Below are positions 52,101 to 64,000 of a DNA stretch of 64,000 nt, piece by piece. Source of the stretch: Lottia gigantea (taxonomy: Eukaryota; Mollusca; Gastropoda; Lottiidae); contig NW_008708823.1 of the NCBI RefSeq assembly GCF_000327385.1, positions 4,330-68,329 on the forward strand, written 5' to 3'. Each line of letters starts with the position of its first letter. Position 1 is the stretch's first letter. The notes beneath the pieces were generated by a model. That model made no database searches, was not told where the DNA came from, and worked only from the letters and a program-made list of their open reading frames with translations. The translations under genes and the position numbers were made by a program.

Positions 52101-55100
52101 GTATTATCAAGAGCAGAGAACAGGATGTGGAATGTCATTTCAGTTATAGCTCTGAAGAGTTCTAAAGATTTGTTTATTGTATTTCAGCTTGTAATTGTGA
52201 TAGGTTCGGTTCACTGGGTCTATCATGTAATCAAACTACAGGCCAGTGTAAATGTAGACAGAATTTTATGGGAACAGCTTGTGATAAGTGTGTAGAGGGA
52301 TTCTACAATTATCCTATGTGTGAAGGTTCGGGTTTTAATTTTTCTCTGCTTTATTTTTTTTTTTATTAAACTTTAAGTTGAATATAGACATTTATAATAG
52401 TTATATTTGCATGGTTTAGGTTGTAGAGGGTGATTCAACTTTAAATTGATGTGGTATAGCCTACTTAATACCTAATGCTAGCTGTCAGTCCAAAAGTCAT
52501 GTGATTGTGAAATTCTTAACCATTAAGTGAGACACTTAATAGATTATTTAGCCAATGCTTATTGGATGAAAAAGTTGGTTAAGCTCTGATCGACTTTGCT
52601 CATGAATGTAAATCGGAAAATTCTTTTTTGAATGTGGTTTGTGTCAACTTTAAAAGCATAAAGTCATAAACTCATCCATGTTGAGCCATTAGACTTTGAT
52701 ACAATGATGCATTGTAGAAAATAATAGTTAAAAAAGTAATATTTTTGTTATTGTAGAATGTAATTGTAATCCTGCTGGAGCTAAACAAATCCCAGGTTAT
52801 CCACTAGGAGGTTGTGGAGAGGTCATTAAAGGTCAACTATGTGAATGTAAGGAGCGAGTTCAGGGTAGAATTTGTGATGAATGTAAACAAGGATACTACA
52901 GTCTGAACAGAAATAATCCTCTAGGTTGTGAAGGTAAGCGTACATACATGACTTTGTGTTACCACATTTGAAAACTTTGAAAGAGGTAGTTGCCGGTGAC
53001 AGACTGTCAAGACCTATTGTTTTAATCTGCACCATTCTCATCACGTTTTAAAATCACAATAACAAACACCTTTTGAGTCAAAAAGCATATTTCATGGTGA
53101 TGTCATAATCTGTTCCAATTATCTATGATGACCCCATTTTTACAAAAATATGTGCAGGTATTTCTTTTACAATGTTGAGCTACTATAATTAAGTTATAAT
53201 GTATATTATAGAATGTCAATGCCACCTGCCAGGAACTGTGTCTGGTGATAATATTTGCGATGTTAAAACTGGACAATGTGTCTGTAAACCAGATGTCAGT
53301 GGACAGAATTGTCAGGAATGTAGAGATGGTACTTTCAATCTCCAGGAAAATAATCCATTTGGTTGTGTTGGTAAGCTGAAATATTACATTTTACAATTTT
53401 TATTACAAAAGATTTCATTGAATTAGATGCGATTGTTGAATTGTTTGTTCTCCAAACGTTTATATTCAATGTTTCATAAATACTCAATCATTAATCAAAG
53501 TATAATCAAGTGCTATCCAGACATGCATTATTTAGTTCTATCTATAACCTTCTGTTTTTGACTGTTAATATTTTGACCTGTAGATTGTAAGTGTGATCCA
53601 GGAGGCTCATCCAGTTTAATCTGTAATAAACTAACAGGAAGATGTATTTGTAAACCTCGTGTCACTGGAGAAAAATGTGATCAGTAAGTCAAGTATTTAT
53701 ATTAACCACAACTTCCTTTCTTTCTTTATACTGTTGAAAGGATAAAGGGCCGTTTAGCATGTATTTTTTTGAACATTGTGTATCCAATTTTAACTGGATC
53801 ATCTGATAAATAAAGAAGACCACTTTCATGCGATCATAAATAGAGGTCAATAATTCACTCTGGCTTAGTTGCCCCTAAAGAGTTCAACTTGAACAAAACT
53901 GGTAGGGCGTACACACTAAATCAAAGGTTCCCTAAAGGAGCGTTATTCTTCCTTTGTTCCCGATATTGATATCATTTACTCATGTAAATTGATTTATTTC
54001 AGACCAATCCAGACCCATTTTTACCCAGACTTGCATCAGTATAAGTATGAGATAGAAGATGGTGTAACTCCAGAAGGTCAAACGATTAGATATGGTTATG
54101 ATGAGAGAATATTCCCCAGCTATTCCTGGAGAGGTTATGGAATTCTTACCAGTATTCAGGTAAATTTCATAAATTCATTGATGCATTTCAAATCCTGTGA
54201 CTTGTTTTCCATGAAGAATTTTGAAATCTATAGAAATTTTGAACAATTTTAGAGGGTTTTGTTAAGGTCAAGAAATCTAAGATGATCTTTAATGTTAGAA
54301 ATGAGAACGTGGTATTATTGCTTATGTTATTGGTTTTCAAGGCATCATATGTTACAAGCCTTGCACGTAAACTTTGAACTCCATTTATTTCATTTCATTT
54401 AAAGTCACACAGTAACTAAAAGTGAATTTGTGTTTTATCTTATTTGAAATAAAATTCATTATTCAATTGATCTATTTCAGCCTGAAGTATTATTAGATGT
54501 AGAAATAACTAAACCTAGTTTATATAGAATGTTATATCGGTTTGTTAATCGTAATGATCAAACAGTCACAGCTACCGTAACACTGAAACCAGAATCCCCT
54601 CAACAGATAACTCAGTCTAGTCAAGTCTTATTTAAACCAACAGAAACGCCTGACTTTGTTAATGTTGGTAATGGTGGTGCTCAATCTACATTTGTATTAA
54701 ATCCTGGCCGATGGTCTATATCTACTACCTCTCCTGATATACTATTCTTGGTGAGTGTTGCGTGAAAACTCTGAATATGAAAAAAAATAAAATTTAATCA
54801 AAAGTTTTCAGATTTATAAAATATGCAATTTTGATTGAGAAAACTGACAGCAAATAACACCTAAAAGCTGGCAATTCCACAACAGTCAACACCCCTTTTG
54901 ATATAGTGTTGTTAAACACAGGCCTTTGAAGTTGACCACCCAATTAGTCATCATCTTGCTCATCCTGTATAGATGGCTGCACATGCTTGTTGAATGTGTT
55001 CACGACTATTGATTAATTTCTCTGTATTTTGTAGGATTATTTTGTTCTGATACCACAGTCGTATTATGAAGCTACTGTTATTCAAGATAAAGTCATCAGA

Positions 55101-58100
55101 CCATGTGCTATACCTGCTAATGGAGAAGCGTAAGTCACCTTGAAATGTTTATACATTACTGTCCATATTCAGTCAAATTTTCATTGGACTCTAAGTTTCT
55201 TTCTTCAGAATGTTAAGTAATTTCTTGTTAGCTTCAGGGAGAAAATTGTGTTATTCTTGTATGTATTTATCCATGAAAGTGCGTGTTGCTGAGAGGTACA
55301 GTTCTGCTATTGAGAGTGTCAGTTATTGCATTACTAAAGAACATGGTGTATTGTCTTTGTAGGTGTTTGCACTATAGCTATCCTGATTTAGAAGGTTATC
55401 CTACTATCCATGGTGATCAAGGCTACAATGTTGTCGATCAACAACGCAAGAGTATTGAGGGTTATCCAGATCAACAAGTCTTAGATGAACTTGGTGTTTC
55501 AAACTTGGGACATCTAAATCCAAATCAGGTTAGAATCAGACTTTGAAAGAATTCAGATGGATGCTGATAAAAAAAATATAGTCAATACTGGATGAAATAG
55601 TAGGTTTGGTCCTAAATTTATTATAAATTCATTAGTACCGGGTATATGATTTCTTTTCAGACTTTTTTCTTCCTGGACTTAAATGTGCCATTCCCTGGGG
55701 ATTATGTTTTGGTATTGAATTATTATAATCCTGAAGATAGAAGACAAGATTTAGATGTTGATATTGCGTCTGCTGATGGTCGTGCAAAAGCTATGGTTAA
55801 TCTTTATAAGTGTCAATACAGGTAAGAGAATAAATATGTTCTGTAAGCTCAAATCAGAAATAGTCTTTTTTATATTCTTATTCGTACCACTGTTATTGTA
55901 TGAATATTTGTATATAGTACTGTATATTTTCAGTACTGTATGTACTATTGTATGTATATTTTCAGTACTAAATGTATGTATTATTGTATGTATATTTTCA
56001 GTACTGTATGTATTATTGTATGTATATTTTCAGTACCGTGTGTCGACAAGTATTTAAAGATGTAGATGGTATGATTGGTATATTTAATATCACCTCTGGT
56101 TATGCCTCTATAACTTTACGTGGACCACCAAATATCAATATTGGTATTGTAAGTATCAGACCAGACATTCAAATGTTTTTTGCTAACCTGGAGTTTGTTG
56201 GTTTGTTTTTGTCAGATTTCTTATAGATTGTCTAAACAATTGAATAAGATTTGTATTTTGAGTGGTAGATCTCAAGTCAATTTGAATGTAAAAAGGGGAA
56301 AAATAAGGAGTAATGATACTAGTAACATAATAATCCATGATTGTATTTATATTGTAATATTTTTTTTTCAGGAATCTGTAACTGCAATACCCTTTGAAGA
56401 TTGGAACCCTGGTTTTATTCAACCAAGAATTATCTGTATTAGAGTCAATGGAGTGTAAGTATTAGCCATAATTTACAAAAATTATAGACCAACTGCAGCT
56501 AATAACCTTAACTTTGTTGTAAACTAAACCACATCAATTTTCAGCTTCATTATGTCAATGATAAGTCACATTGTACAACAAAACAATAGTCCTATTCTCA
56601 CCCTTTGAATGTGACAAACTTGCTTAAAAACCAATGGTATGTATTAATTTTAGTTGTGTGCCTTCAACCTACACCAATCCAGGAGGTGCTATAAGAATAG
56701 ATTTTGAACAAGCTCCTAATGAAGATCGACTAGCGACTGACTATCCTACTGGTATAATAGATCCCAATATTGGACTGGTTAAACTTAATATGTCTGAGGT
56801 CAGTAAAACTTAAAGCTCTTTTTATTTGATTACTAGCAGTGATCACTGATTTTGCAAAAGCCTTACAATAGTGTTTGCCTTTAGTCTATTAAATTCAGAT
56901 AACATTGACAAATCAACAAAATAGACAGTAATGCAACATCCTATTGTTTTACAGATACAAAATGTTGGTCATTGTTGGCATATGCTACATATACTTTATC
57001 TCAAATTAAATCGATTGTAAATTAAAATGGTGCAAATTGATTCTTTCAGTGTCCCCGATACACATATAAAATTTAGAAAAACCTTTAGGAGAGATAGCTA
57101 GTTTGTTGAATCAAAAACATACTTATTAGTGTTCTTTACTTTTATAAAACTCAATTGGACTTTATTGACTGTAATTGTCTATTTATTAGCCCAGTATAGA
57201 AATAGAAGGTGAAGTTGGTACAAGACGACAATTTGTATTTTTAATACAGTATTATCAGCCTAATAAAGTTGGTATGACTGTACCTATTACAGTTTATGTT
57301 AATAATCAACCAATGCACGGTATGTCTCTATATTTGTTTCTGAATTCATGTCCAAGTTATTAGATTTCGAATGAGATTATAAATGAAAATGCAAAACTTA
57401 TAGTTGATATTTAATTTTTTTTTCGGGGATCCTGCCATATCTAGATTTGCACATATCCGTATCGTTAAGTTAATCCTTTTCATGATTGCTGTATATTGTG
57501 TCGAGATTAATCGATTAAAAGACTTACACATGAATTTATGATGTTATCAGTATAATGCACCATTTTTTACTCAATCTGTCTGTAATTCTTCTTGTAGGTA
57601 AATTTAATGCTAAATATTGTCCGAGTGTTACTGGTTGTCGTGGTACTGTTATATTTGATGAAACATCCAGTGAAATCTTAACGTTAAAAGATAAAAATGT
57701 CAGATTATTGGTCAATAATACAGAAGATGGAGATCTGTGGCTGGTAGGCGTTATTTTCTTGATATTCAAATTCCCACTTATATTCACAAACCCCCTTTAA
57801 ACCAGGGATTTTCAATTTGGGTGTAATTTTGAAATTATTGTGTTGTAATGTGGCGCTATGTAATATAGCATAAATTTTTGTTGACAATTATAACTCAAGT
57901 TGTTCTTTTCAGTAAGACTATATTCTCCAACATAAAAAGAAAAATCACGTAATAGTAGGATTTATAGGGGGAAGGGAGGTTATGTTATCAATCAACAATC
58001 TTGAAAGGAGTAATAGAATGAAAAAGGTTGAAAACCCCTGCTTTAAAAAATGATCTGAACTTGCGTAGTGTAGTGTAGACACAAGAACTACTTGTCAAAC

Positions 58101-61100
58101 TTCAGTAGGGATGCAGGCTGAAATTGATCCGTTAAACGAAGATGGCACATTGTGAAACTCTGAGTAACAATGTGGTTCAGTCTCTATTACTAATTCTATT
58201 TCTAAATGATCTACATAGTAATATCAGGTTTCATTACCTCACTTACCAGTCTCTGAATACAATAAATGATTTTGAGATATGTTCTATCTATGGTTGTATA
58301 TTTACAGGACTATGTGTTATTTGTACCAGCTAGTAATTATAAATTAACAGATTTAGATCTTCAGCCTATTGATAAATCAGCCAACTTTCTACAAGCTTGT
58401 GTTAATGAAGGTTTTGAATTAAAGTAAGTTTCTGAATTTCCTTCCTGTTTTATTTAGGTTTTCAGAACCTGTTATTCGTATGTTAATTATGCTGATGCAG
58501 GAATTGAGCGAAAATGTGTCAAATTTATGTTGAAATTGAGGCAAATTTTCTCTGGTACATTACAATGTACTCATTAGACTTTAGTATTCAAAACAGAAAG
58601 TAGTATTTTCAAATTTTTTAATTGCCTATATCCCAAATTGTTACATTTCTTGGGTACATTTTGTTTTTTTAGCTTAGACAATGCTGAATGTCGGGATGGA
58701 GCATTTACCCTTACAACTGAGTTTAACAATGGTGCCTTGGCTTGTGATTGTAATATTGATGGATCATTAAGTTTTAATTGTGATTCATTCGGTGGGCAGT
58801 GTGAATGTCGTCCTAATGTAATTGGTAGAAAGTGTCGAGCTTGTCAACCTGGTTATTATGGCTTCCCCAGGTGTAAACGTAAGTATTTTATGGGCTGATT
58901 TGATTAGTTTTATGTTATGACTTGAACCTAAAGGCCACAGTTCACCATTTTCTGAGGTTGATTTCTGAAGTTCTAGAACTGCACGAAAATCACACACTTC
59001 CTTCAAATATACCTCAAACTCGAAATTTCACTTTGTATTTCTCTTCTATTTATGGCGTAGTCTCCAGCTAAGATGAGTCATCATTTTGATGCAGATAATT
59101 CTAGACAACTAAAATACAAATGGGCAAATGGATGGTGAATCTGTCCCTTTAAGAGTGTATATTTAGTTTCATGTATTGCTGTTTAGAGGGGTAAAAAGTT
59201 ACCAAAAGGATAAAAAGTTCATTCTTAAATAGTATGGTTATTAGCTTGCCCTATGGATACTACTCTTGCAATAATGTAGGTCATTGTTTGTCTTCAGTAG
59301 TCTAATCTGAAGATAAGACATAAAATATATTTATCTTGTAGCCTGTAACTGTCCATTCGGCCTGTGTCATCCTGTTAGTGGAGAATGTACATGTCCACCG
59401 CGAGTAACTGGTGAAAGATGTGATACATGTAAACCTGAAACATATGGTTATGATGCCTTAATTGGCTGTCAGGTATGTTAATATCTTGTGAATAACAAAG
59501 AGGTTTATCTGGTATTTTCTGATCATTTTCCAACATGATTTTTAGCTAGAAATAATCATTGGGCCAAGTGCATAAATCCTACATGTTATCATAACTTCTG
59601 TGATATTTCTCATTCATACGAAAGAGATAGAAAAATTTTCCCAAGGTAAGGTTTGGGTGCACATTGTATTCGCAATTATACAATATAACACTAGAATGAA
59701 TCTTTTAATATAGGAATGTGGTTGTAATCAACAAGGTGTTGTTAATGAAGATTTAAACTGTGATGATAATACTGGACAATGTCAGTAAGTATTGTTTTAA
59801 AATCATCAAAATCATGAAAATGACGAAGTGTATGGAAGACACCACTAAAATATTGTATGATCATATTGATTAAAACCTTAGTGTATACAGTGAAATAAGT
59901 ATAAAGCAACATAAAACATGCTGGTTTTTTATTTAGATGTTCACCCAATATTGGAGGGCGTAAATGTGATACATGTCACAATGGATACTATCGTTTCCCA
60001 ATATGCCGTGAATGTGATTGTGATAGAAGTGGTACTAAATCTGATATTTGTGATCAGAGAACATCACAATGTTTCTGTAAGGTAGGTTGTCTTATAGTTC
60101 TTAAACGAATTTCCTATTGTCTTTTACCAGACACATTGCATACATTATGGCATAGAAATTCATTTGATAAATATTGGCTTATTTTTTATGGAGTAGTGTT
60201 ACTAATGATATAGCCTATAATATAATAATTTGGTATCCTCAAAGGATTTATCATTTTAGATTGTCATGGCACTTGTATAAATGTAATTTCAATCTATTAG
60301 TAATTGAACCATGTCTTGTTTGTCGTATTTAGGCAGTGATTTTTGGGATCGGATGCTAATGGCAATAATTAACAGTCATTATTTGTCTCTGAGTCATGTT
60401 ATGCTTGGTGTTCTGTAATATTTTAAGATGTAATAGTTCAGAGAATAATAGTTTTCTGTTTTATCTGTGTAGGACAATGTTGCTGGTGACAGATGTGATG
60501 TTTGTGCTGATGATACATACTTTCTAGATGTAAACAATCCTGTGGGTTGTACAAAATGTTTCTGTTTTGGTACAACAACTCGATGTGATAGCTCTGGTTT
60601 ATTTTGGGAAGAGGTATGATTTCTGAGCACATTTCTGATTTCCTGTAATAAGATGTGATTATATTTGTCCAAACTTGAGAACATGGGACAGTTGTATACA
60701 GTGTATTCTGTCATATCTGAGCACTCTAATATTCTGCGTAATCTGACATCTTTTTCCGGTCCTAATTGATTTCCTTCTTATCTTCTTTCAGATAAATGAT
60801 ATGAAAGGTTGGGGTATATCTAATACTGTAGGTACACAAGTGAGAGAAGCTGGTCAAACTATAGCTCTAGTTGACATCAGTGATAAGATAGTAGATTCTG
60901 CTGATGCTATGTACTGGATTGCTCCTTCTACATATCTTGGTAATAGGGTAAGTTAGAAAATCTTTGTTATCTTGATAGAAAGAGCCTTTGAAATTCCTAG
61001 TTATCTGACGTTATTCACACAGCTGGGATGTATAACTTTTTATCACATCATTGTTTAATTTTTAGTGGTGCTCATATTTCATATGTGTTGACTGAAGATG

Positions 61101-64000
61101 TAATGTATTGTGTTCTTTATTGTAGTTGACATCTTATGGTGGAAAGTTGAAGTACAATATATTATTTACTTTACCCAGAGATAACCCTGAACAATCATTA
61201 GGTTTAATAAAACCAGATATTATTCTTGTGGTAAGTATCCAACAGTCTAACATTCTCAATTGTACTTTATTTTACATTCAATATAGGACAATCAGTCAAT
61301 TTCAGGAACTCAATATTCTTCTTCACTTACCTTGAACTGTTACTATATCATTGCTAGTTTTGCTCATCTTGGGTGACTTCGATTGGAGCTTGGCTCTGCC
61401 CCTTGCTATTTGGAGAGTCGAACCCAAGTTAATCCATGGCTCATTTAAGAAAATATGTTCTGCAGATCAAAAGCACAGCAGGAAAAGATTGTTTCATTGA
61501 AACTGTTTATGAAAATTGTGAAAATGTAATCCAAATGTTGATGGTTGACTATTTGTTCTATGTTTTACAGGGTAACAATATGACTATTGTTCATAACAGT
61601 GAATCACAACCAACAGCTAATATACAAACTGATATGGAACTTGCTCTCATTGAGGTAGTATTGATTATTATGACTTTACTGATCTATATCCTAATTAAAT
61701 GAATGATTTTTTTGGGGTCTTATATGGTGATTTTTGTCATTTGTTTTGTTTCAAAAAGAGAAAAACTTCATATTTTATACTAGTGTGTTGTCTTTGCCTA
61801 TCAAATTTCATAAATTCAAAGTTATTAACATTATGTTACAGCATAGCTTTAGACATGAGATTGGTGGTGATATGGTCACAAGGGAACAGTTTATGATGAT
61901 ACTAGTTAATTTACAAGCATTACATATCAGAGCTTCATATTATACTATTATTGATGAAGGAAGGTAAGATCTCCAGTCTTAATCTGCAGCATTGCTTGTC
62001 AAAAATGTTCACTTTCCTAGGCACCTTGATTAAGAGTGAATTTATTTGAAACACAGCTATATAGATTGAGCTCTTTATCAATTAAATACGTAGATATGTA
62101 TTTAAAGACTTCATAATGTAGAATTTTCCCCTTAAATGTTCATTTTTTTTACTTCTGATCAAGGGTTTTAGCACACTTTATACTTCTTTAGTCCCATATT
62201 ATTGGTAAACAGCCATTACCATGTATTTTATGCATATCTGAAATACTTGACAGCAGTAATAGATGAACTCTTGAAGTGTAAGATTGTTAACCGCTCTGAA
62301 ATTTGAGTAAAAACAATTATGTTATCAACTGTTATCACAGTATATGGAAGACTGTAATTTGAATTGGATATATTCTAGATTAACTGATGTCATGTTACAA
62401 GTAGCCAGTTCTATAGGACAAGGTGATAGAGCTTCTAATGTAGAACAGTGTCAATGTCCACCAAATTACCAGGGTACATCTTGTGAAGTAAGTTTTGATT
62501 CCTCTTAGATTGTTGAATATATGGTCCGCTTATTTTGTTGAATATACAGGTAATTTTTTCAGCAAAAGCAACAATTTACAATATTTCATTGCCCTGTGTT
62601 CAATTCTGAAAACGTAACAAGAGATTTTATCTATAAGGGCAATTTTTTTAGTTTAAGTTTAAGTTTCTTGGAGTACAATCTATAAAGTGACAGTCTTCAT
62701 GAAAACTGATGTGAATAGTTAGATAATTGAATGTTGGGCAAATAACATGTTTAACTGTTTTGGAGCTGTCTTAATGTGTAAGAAATATGTAATTTCTGTA
62801 ATAATAGGTGAGATCGGCCATGATGTCATAGAGGTGGGTTTGCATATCACATGGTGCACACTATTTTACTGTGAGAGCGGTTTGTCCTACCAATTCATGC
62901 ATATGTTCTATTTTAGCATTTTTAGCTGATTGCTTCTATATAATAATTGTTCTTGTAGGATTGTGCTCCAGGTCACTACAGATCATTAAATTCACCTTAT
63001 CTTGGTATCTGTGTACCCTGTAATTGTAATGGTCATGCTGAATCTTGTGATCAAGTTACTGGAGAATGTTTGGTAAGTTTATTTCATTTTTATACATCCC
63101 ACATTATAATGTGGTCATATATTGTATATACGAAAAACGTGTCAAAATTTGTTTGTGAACACAAAAGAGATTAGTTTTCATCCGATTTAAATGAAATTTG
63201 ACGTGAATATTTATAATGATGACACCCTGTGTGCTACAGGCTGTGCATATTAAAGATCCCTCGACAGATGAAAATCAAGAATATATTCTGGTGTGTTCCC
63301 ACATTCGAAGCTGAATGACGTTGCCAGTCTTCATTAGTCCAATAAGGTGCAGAAAAGTACAACATAAAACTCCATTCGTTCATTTATTTATGTATTTCAT
63401 GAAGCAATATAATATGAAACTTTTCTTTCTCAGAATTGTCAAGACAATACATACGGAACTCATTGTGAGTTTTGTTTGGAAGGTCACTATGGTAACCCAG
63501 CTACAGGACGTTGTACTATTTGTTCCTGCCCATTACCAATAGAATCCAACAAGTAAGTTCTTGAGTATTTTTTTATCATAATGAGAGTCCTGTCAAAAAT
63601 TTTACTAGCTATGGATGTAAAGTTACTGGTACAGTTCAAAATGTATTGGAAGTTCAAGAGGTCCTACACATCTTTACCAATGAATAACTAATTCTTGGGT
63701 TAGATCTGCACATTTGGGATTCATGGAATCAACCATAAGTTCAATTAAACAAATTCCATGTGTGCCAAAAAAAAAGTGCAGACAGAATTCAAAATGGTCT
63801 AAATAGAAATAAATAGGAAAATTTTGAATGTGACATATTCTGCTTCCGTACCGTTCGAGTGAAGGCAGAATAAGAAGAGACAAATCCTGATCAGAATTCT
63901 CCAATTAGATGCAATCTATGTTTCTATGGTATTAAACAGTATGCTTCTTTGATTTCAGTTTTGCCACATCTTGTTACATATCTGATGAAACTGGATTCAC
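40181..64000 (+). CDS. LAMA5: Laminin subunit alpha (LAMA3/5 class), 5' portion, 39 exons visible, partial at right edge
   Basis: Secreted basement-membrane glycoprotein; the alpha chain trimerises with beta and gamma chains and its LN domain drives network polymerisation. Exons (start-end): 40181-40470; 47269-47505; 47794-47964; 48252-48465; 48814-48932; 49169-49259; 49727-49823; 50156-50334; 50688-50825; 51199-51336; 51688-51822; 52188-52325; 52757-52933; 53212-53370; 53584-53683; 54003-54159; 54481-54750; 55035-55129; 55363-55528; 55661-55821; 56034-56148; 56372-56454; 56654-56798; 57190-57319; 57598-57743; 58308-58423; 58673-58878; 59342-59472; 59714-59784; 59937-60081; 60473-60613; 60792-60947; 61126-61230; 61571-61654; 61842-61963; 62379-62487; 62959-63072; 63434-63552; 63959-64000 and beyond. 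Phases agree at every join except after exon 1, where one LN exon is missing. The order LN, LE, LF, LE, L4, LE is that of vertebrate alpha-5 and Drosophila LanA. Confidence 0.95.
40608..40829. mobile_element. TTAA MITE family 2, copy
   Basis: Right end CCTCTTTACAATCCCTTTAA is identical to the 45275 copy. Shared inner blocks include CTAATCGCAAAATATGC, TTAGTTTGAATGGAATTGCA and GATGCTATCAGTGTTCC. The left end is eroded, apart from TTAA at 40608-40611. Confidence 0.75.
42617..42832. repeat. Dispersed repeat (partner near 49570-49660)
   Basis: A core at about 42688-42725 with AAAGAGTAAGCATGGTCTGC recurs at 49625-49652 in another laminin intron, in the same orientation. A 71-codon minus-strand ORF crosses it but matches nothing I recognise, so I do not call a gene. 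Confidence 0.55.
44001..44507. repeat. LAMA5: 25-bp minisatellite in laminin intron 1
   Basis: About twenty copies of GTAGTGGGAACATCACTCTC plus TGGAT, with point variants and two shortened units, in the first laminin intron region. Confidence 0.95.
45275..45565. mobile_element. TTAA MITE family 2, best copy
   Basis: Starts TTAAAGGGATTGTAAAGAGG and ends CCTCTTTACAATCCCTTTAA: perfect 20-base terminal inverted repeats that include the TTAA target. The inside is also partly self-inverse (CACTAATACTAAG and CTTAGTTTTAGTG). No ORF is seen. Related to 34832-35211, 40608-40829 and a piece at 56985-57095. Confidence 0.88.
51911..51924. repeat. Poly-C run
   Basis: Fourteen uninterrupted C in a laminin intron. 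Confidence 0.9.
52038..52137 (+). mobile_element. Diverged SINE body fragment
   Basis: Matches the SINE body: TTGGCAAATATTCCTCATTG, then CACTACATGGC and AGAACAGGATGT, in the same order as the 33971 copy. Confidence 0.55.
55902..56033 (+). repeat. LAMA5: Tandem repeat carrying multiple copies of the 3' splice site
   Basis: Units of 32-36 bases (TATTGTATGTATATTTTCAG followed by TAC) are repeated about four times up to exon 56034-56148. AG dinucleotides in the same acceptor context fall at 55933, 55965, 56001 and 56033. Only the last gives the frame that continues YSTVCRQ. Confidence 0.85.
56985..57095. mobile_element. TTAA MITE family 2, partial copy
   Basis: Contains AAAATGGTGCAAATTGATTC, TTTCAGTGTCCCCGATACAC and an eroded right end (AAAAACCTTTAGG), matching the right half of the 45275 and 40608 copies. 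Confidence 0.6.
58673..60613 (+). other. LAMA5: Laminin alpha: second LE block
   Basis: Four full LE modules (starting [20 protein letters not shown]) and a fifth broken by the following L4 domain ([10 protein letters not shown]), as is usual for L4-interrupted LE modules. Confidence 0.9.
58928..59152. mobile_element. TTAA MITE family 1, uninterrupted copy
   Basis: Starts CTAAAGGCCACAGTTCACCA and ends TGGTGAATCTGTCCCTTTAA. Inner AACTGCACGA, CCTTCAAA and GATGAGTCATC match the 33862 copy on both sides of its SINE. It lies in a laminin intron. Confidence 0.78.
60792..62487 (+). other. LAMA5: Laminin alpha: L4 (domain IV a) with following LE half
   Basis: Reads [35 protein letters not shown] and [20 protein letters not shown], typical of laminin L4 domains. 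The last exon re-enters the interrupted LE module ([13 protein letters not shown]). Confidence 0.9.
63221..63380 (+). mobile_element. SINE body and 3' part
   Basis: Contains TGTGCTACAGGCTGTGCA, TTAAAGATCCCTCGACAG and GGTGCAGAAAAGTACAACAT, closely matching the second half of the 33971-34340 SINE. The tRNA-like head is missing, as in 5'-truncated retrotransposed copies. Confidence 0.8.
63670..63730. repeat. Dispersed repeat end, copy 2 (partner at 20370-20425)
   Basis: Contains CTGCACATTTGGGATTCATG preceded by TTCTTGGGTTAG, matching the block in a SMARCA4 intron. Confidence 0.5.

Larger units (their letters stand above)
48252..53683 (+). other. LAMA5: Laminin alpha: first LE (laminin EGF-like) array
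   Basis: About eleven LE modules of eight-cysteine type. The first two are long ([15 protein letters not shown] starts the first). Modules in exons 50688-52325 are encoded almost one per exon, by exons of 138, 138, 135 and 138 bases that all begin and end in phase 1, so each exon is a symmetric, duplicable unit. The LE array forms the rigid short arm of the chain. Confidence 0.92.
54003..58423 (+). other. LAMA5: Laminin alpha: LF (large globular, alpha-3/5-specific) domain
   Basis: About ten exons with no LE cysteine pattern. They show [56 protein letters not shown] and [13 protein letters not shown], which align in order with the region between the two LE blocks of human alpha-5. This domain assigns the gene to the alpha-3/5 class rather than alpha-1/2. 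Class assignment comes from remembered family features, not a tree. Confidence 0.85.
62959..64000 (+). other. LAMA5: Laminin alpha: third LE block, cut by window edge
   Basis: Exons 62959-63072, 63434-63552 and 63959 onward encode [20 protein letters not shown] and following LE cysteines. The remaining LE, coiled-coil and LG domains must lie beyond the window. Confidence 0.9.

Noticed and set aside
55755-56057. 100-codon ORF with Tyr/Cys/Ile repeats
   Set aside because: Reads out of frame through a laminin exon and the tandem repeat that carries the splice acceptors.
60394-60714. 106-codon minus-strand ORF
   Set aside because: Overlaps a well-supported laminin exon on the other strand and has no family resemblance.
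61380-61440. Minus-strand GGTTCGACTC resembling a tRNA B box
   Set aside because: No matching A box or acceptor stem at the right distance; at most a SINE remnant.

Overview
This is ordinary, AT-rich animal nuclear DNA with many short introns. Protein similarity recalled from memory, a single BRG1/BRM-type SWI/SNF ATPase, a laminin alpha chain of the LAMA3/5 class, and tRNA-derived SINEs with TTAA-flanked MITEs all suggest a lophotrochozoan invertebrate, most likely a mollusc. The species cannot be fixed from the sequence. I recognised no bacterial genes, CRISPR array, rRNA, intact tRNA gene or retrovirus-like element.

Layout. (1) 1-3443, minus strand: the 5' part of a sacsin-like gene that runs off the left edge. 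It opens directly with the Hsp90-type ATPase fold. (2) 3444-9277: spacer with a TATA box, an IRF/ISRE-like site, two foldback elements, a SINE piece and microsatellites. (3) 9316-25417, plus strand: a complete 32-exon SMARCA4/Brahma gene of about 1669 codons. (4) 26754-30288, minus strand: a complete 10-exon BRX1 (BRIX1) ribosome-assembly gene, tail to tail with SMARCA4. (5) 30762-36455, plus strand: a complete 10-exon PAIP1 gene, head to head with BRX1 across a 473-bp shared promoter region. (6) 40181-64000, plus strand: 39 visible exons of a laminin alpha gene covering signal peptide, LN, LE array, LF, LE, L4 and LE. It runs off the right edge.

Exon structures were built by hand. For each gene I followed ORF pieces, GT/AG boundaries and intron phase, and every join was checked for frame. 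The one place where this fails is between laminin exon 1 and the next visible exon: a conserved LN-domain exon is required by frame and by homology, and I could not find it in the 6.8 kb between them.

The introns and spacers hold at least three MITE-like families (two with TTAA ends), one SINE family (one copy nested inside a MITE), and two large minisatellites. In one laminin intron a tandem repeat has multiplied the 3' splice site itself. The genes form no operon-like system. The only functional pairing is BRX1 and PAIP1, ribosome assembly and translation initiation, sharing a divergent promoter.
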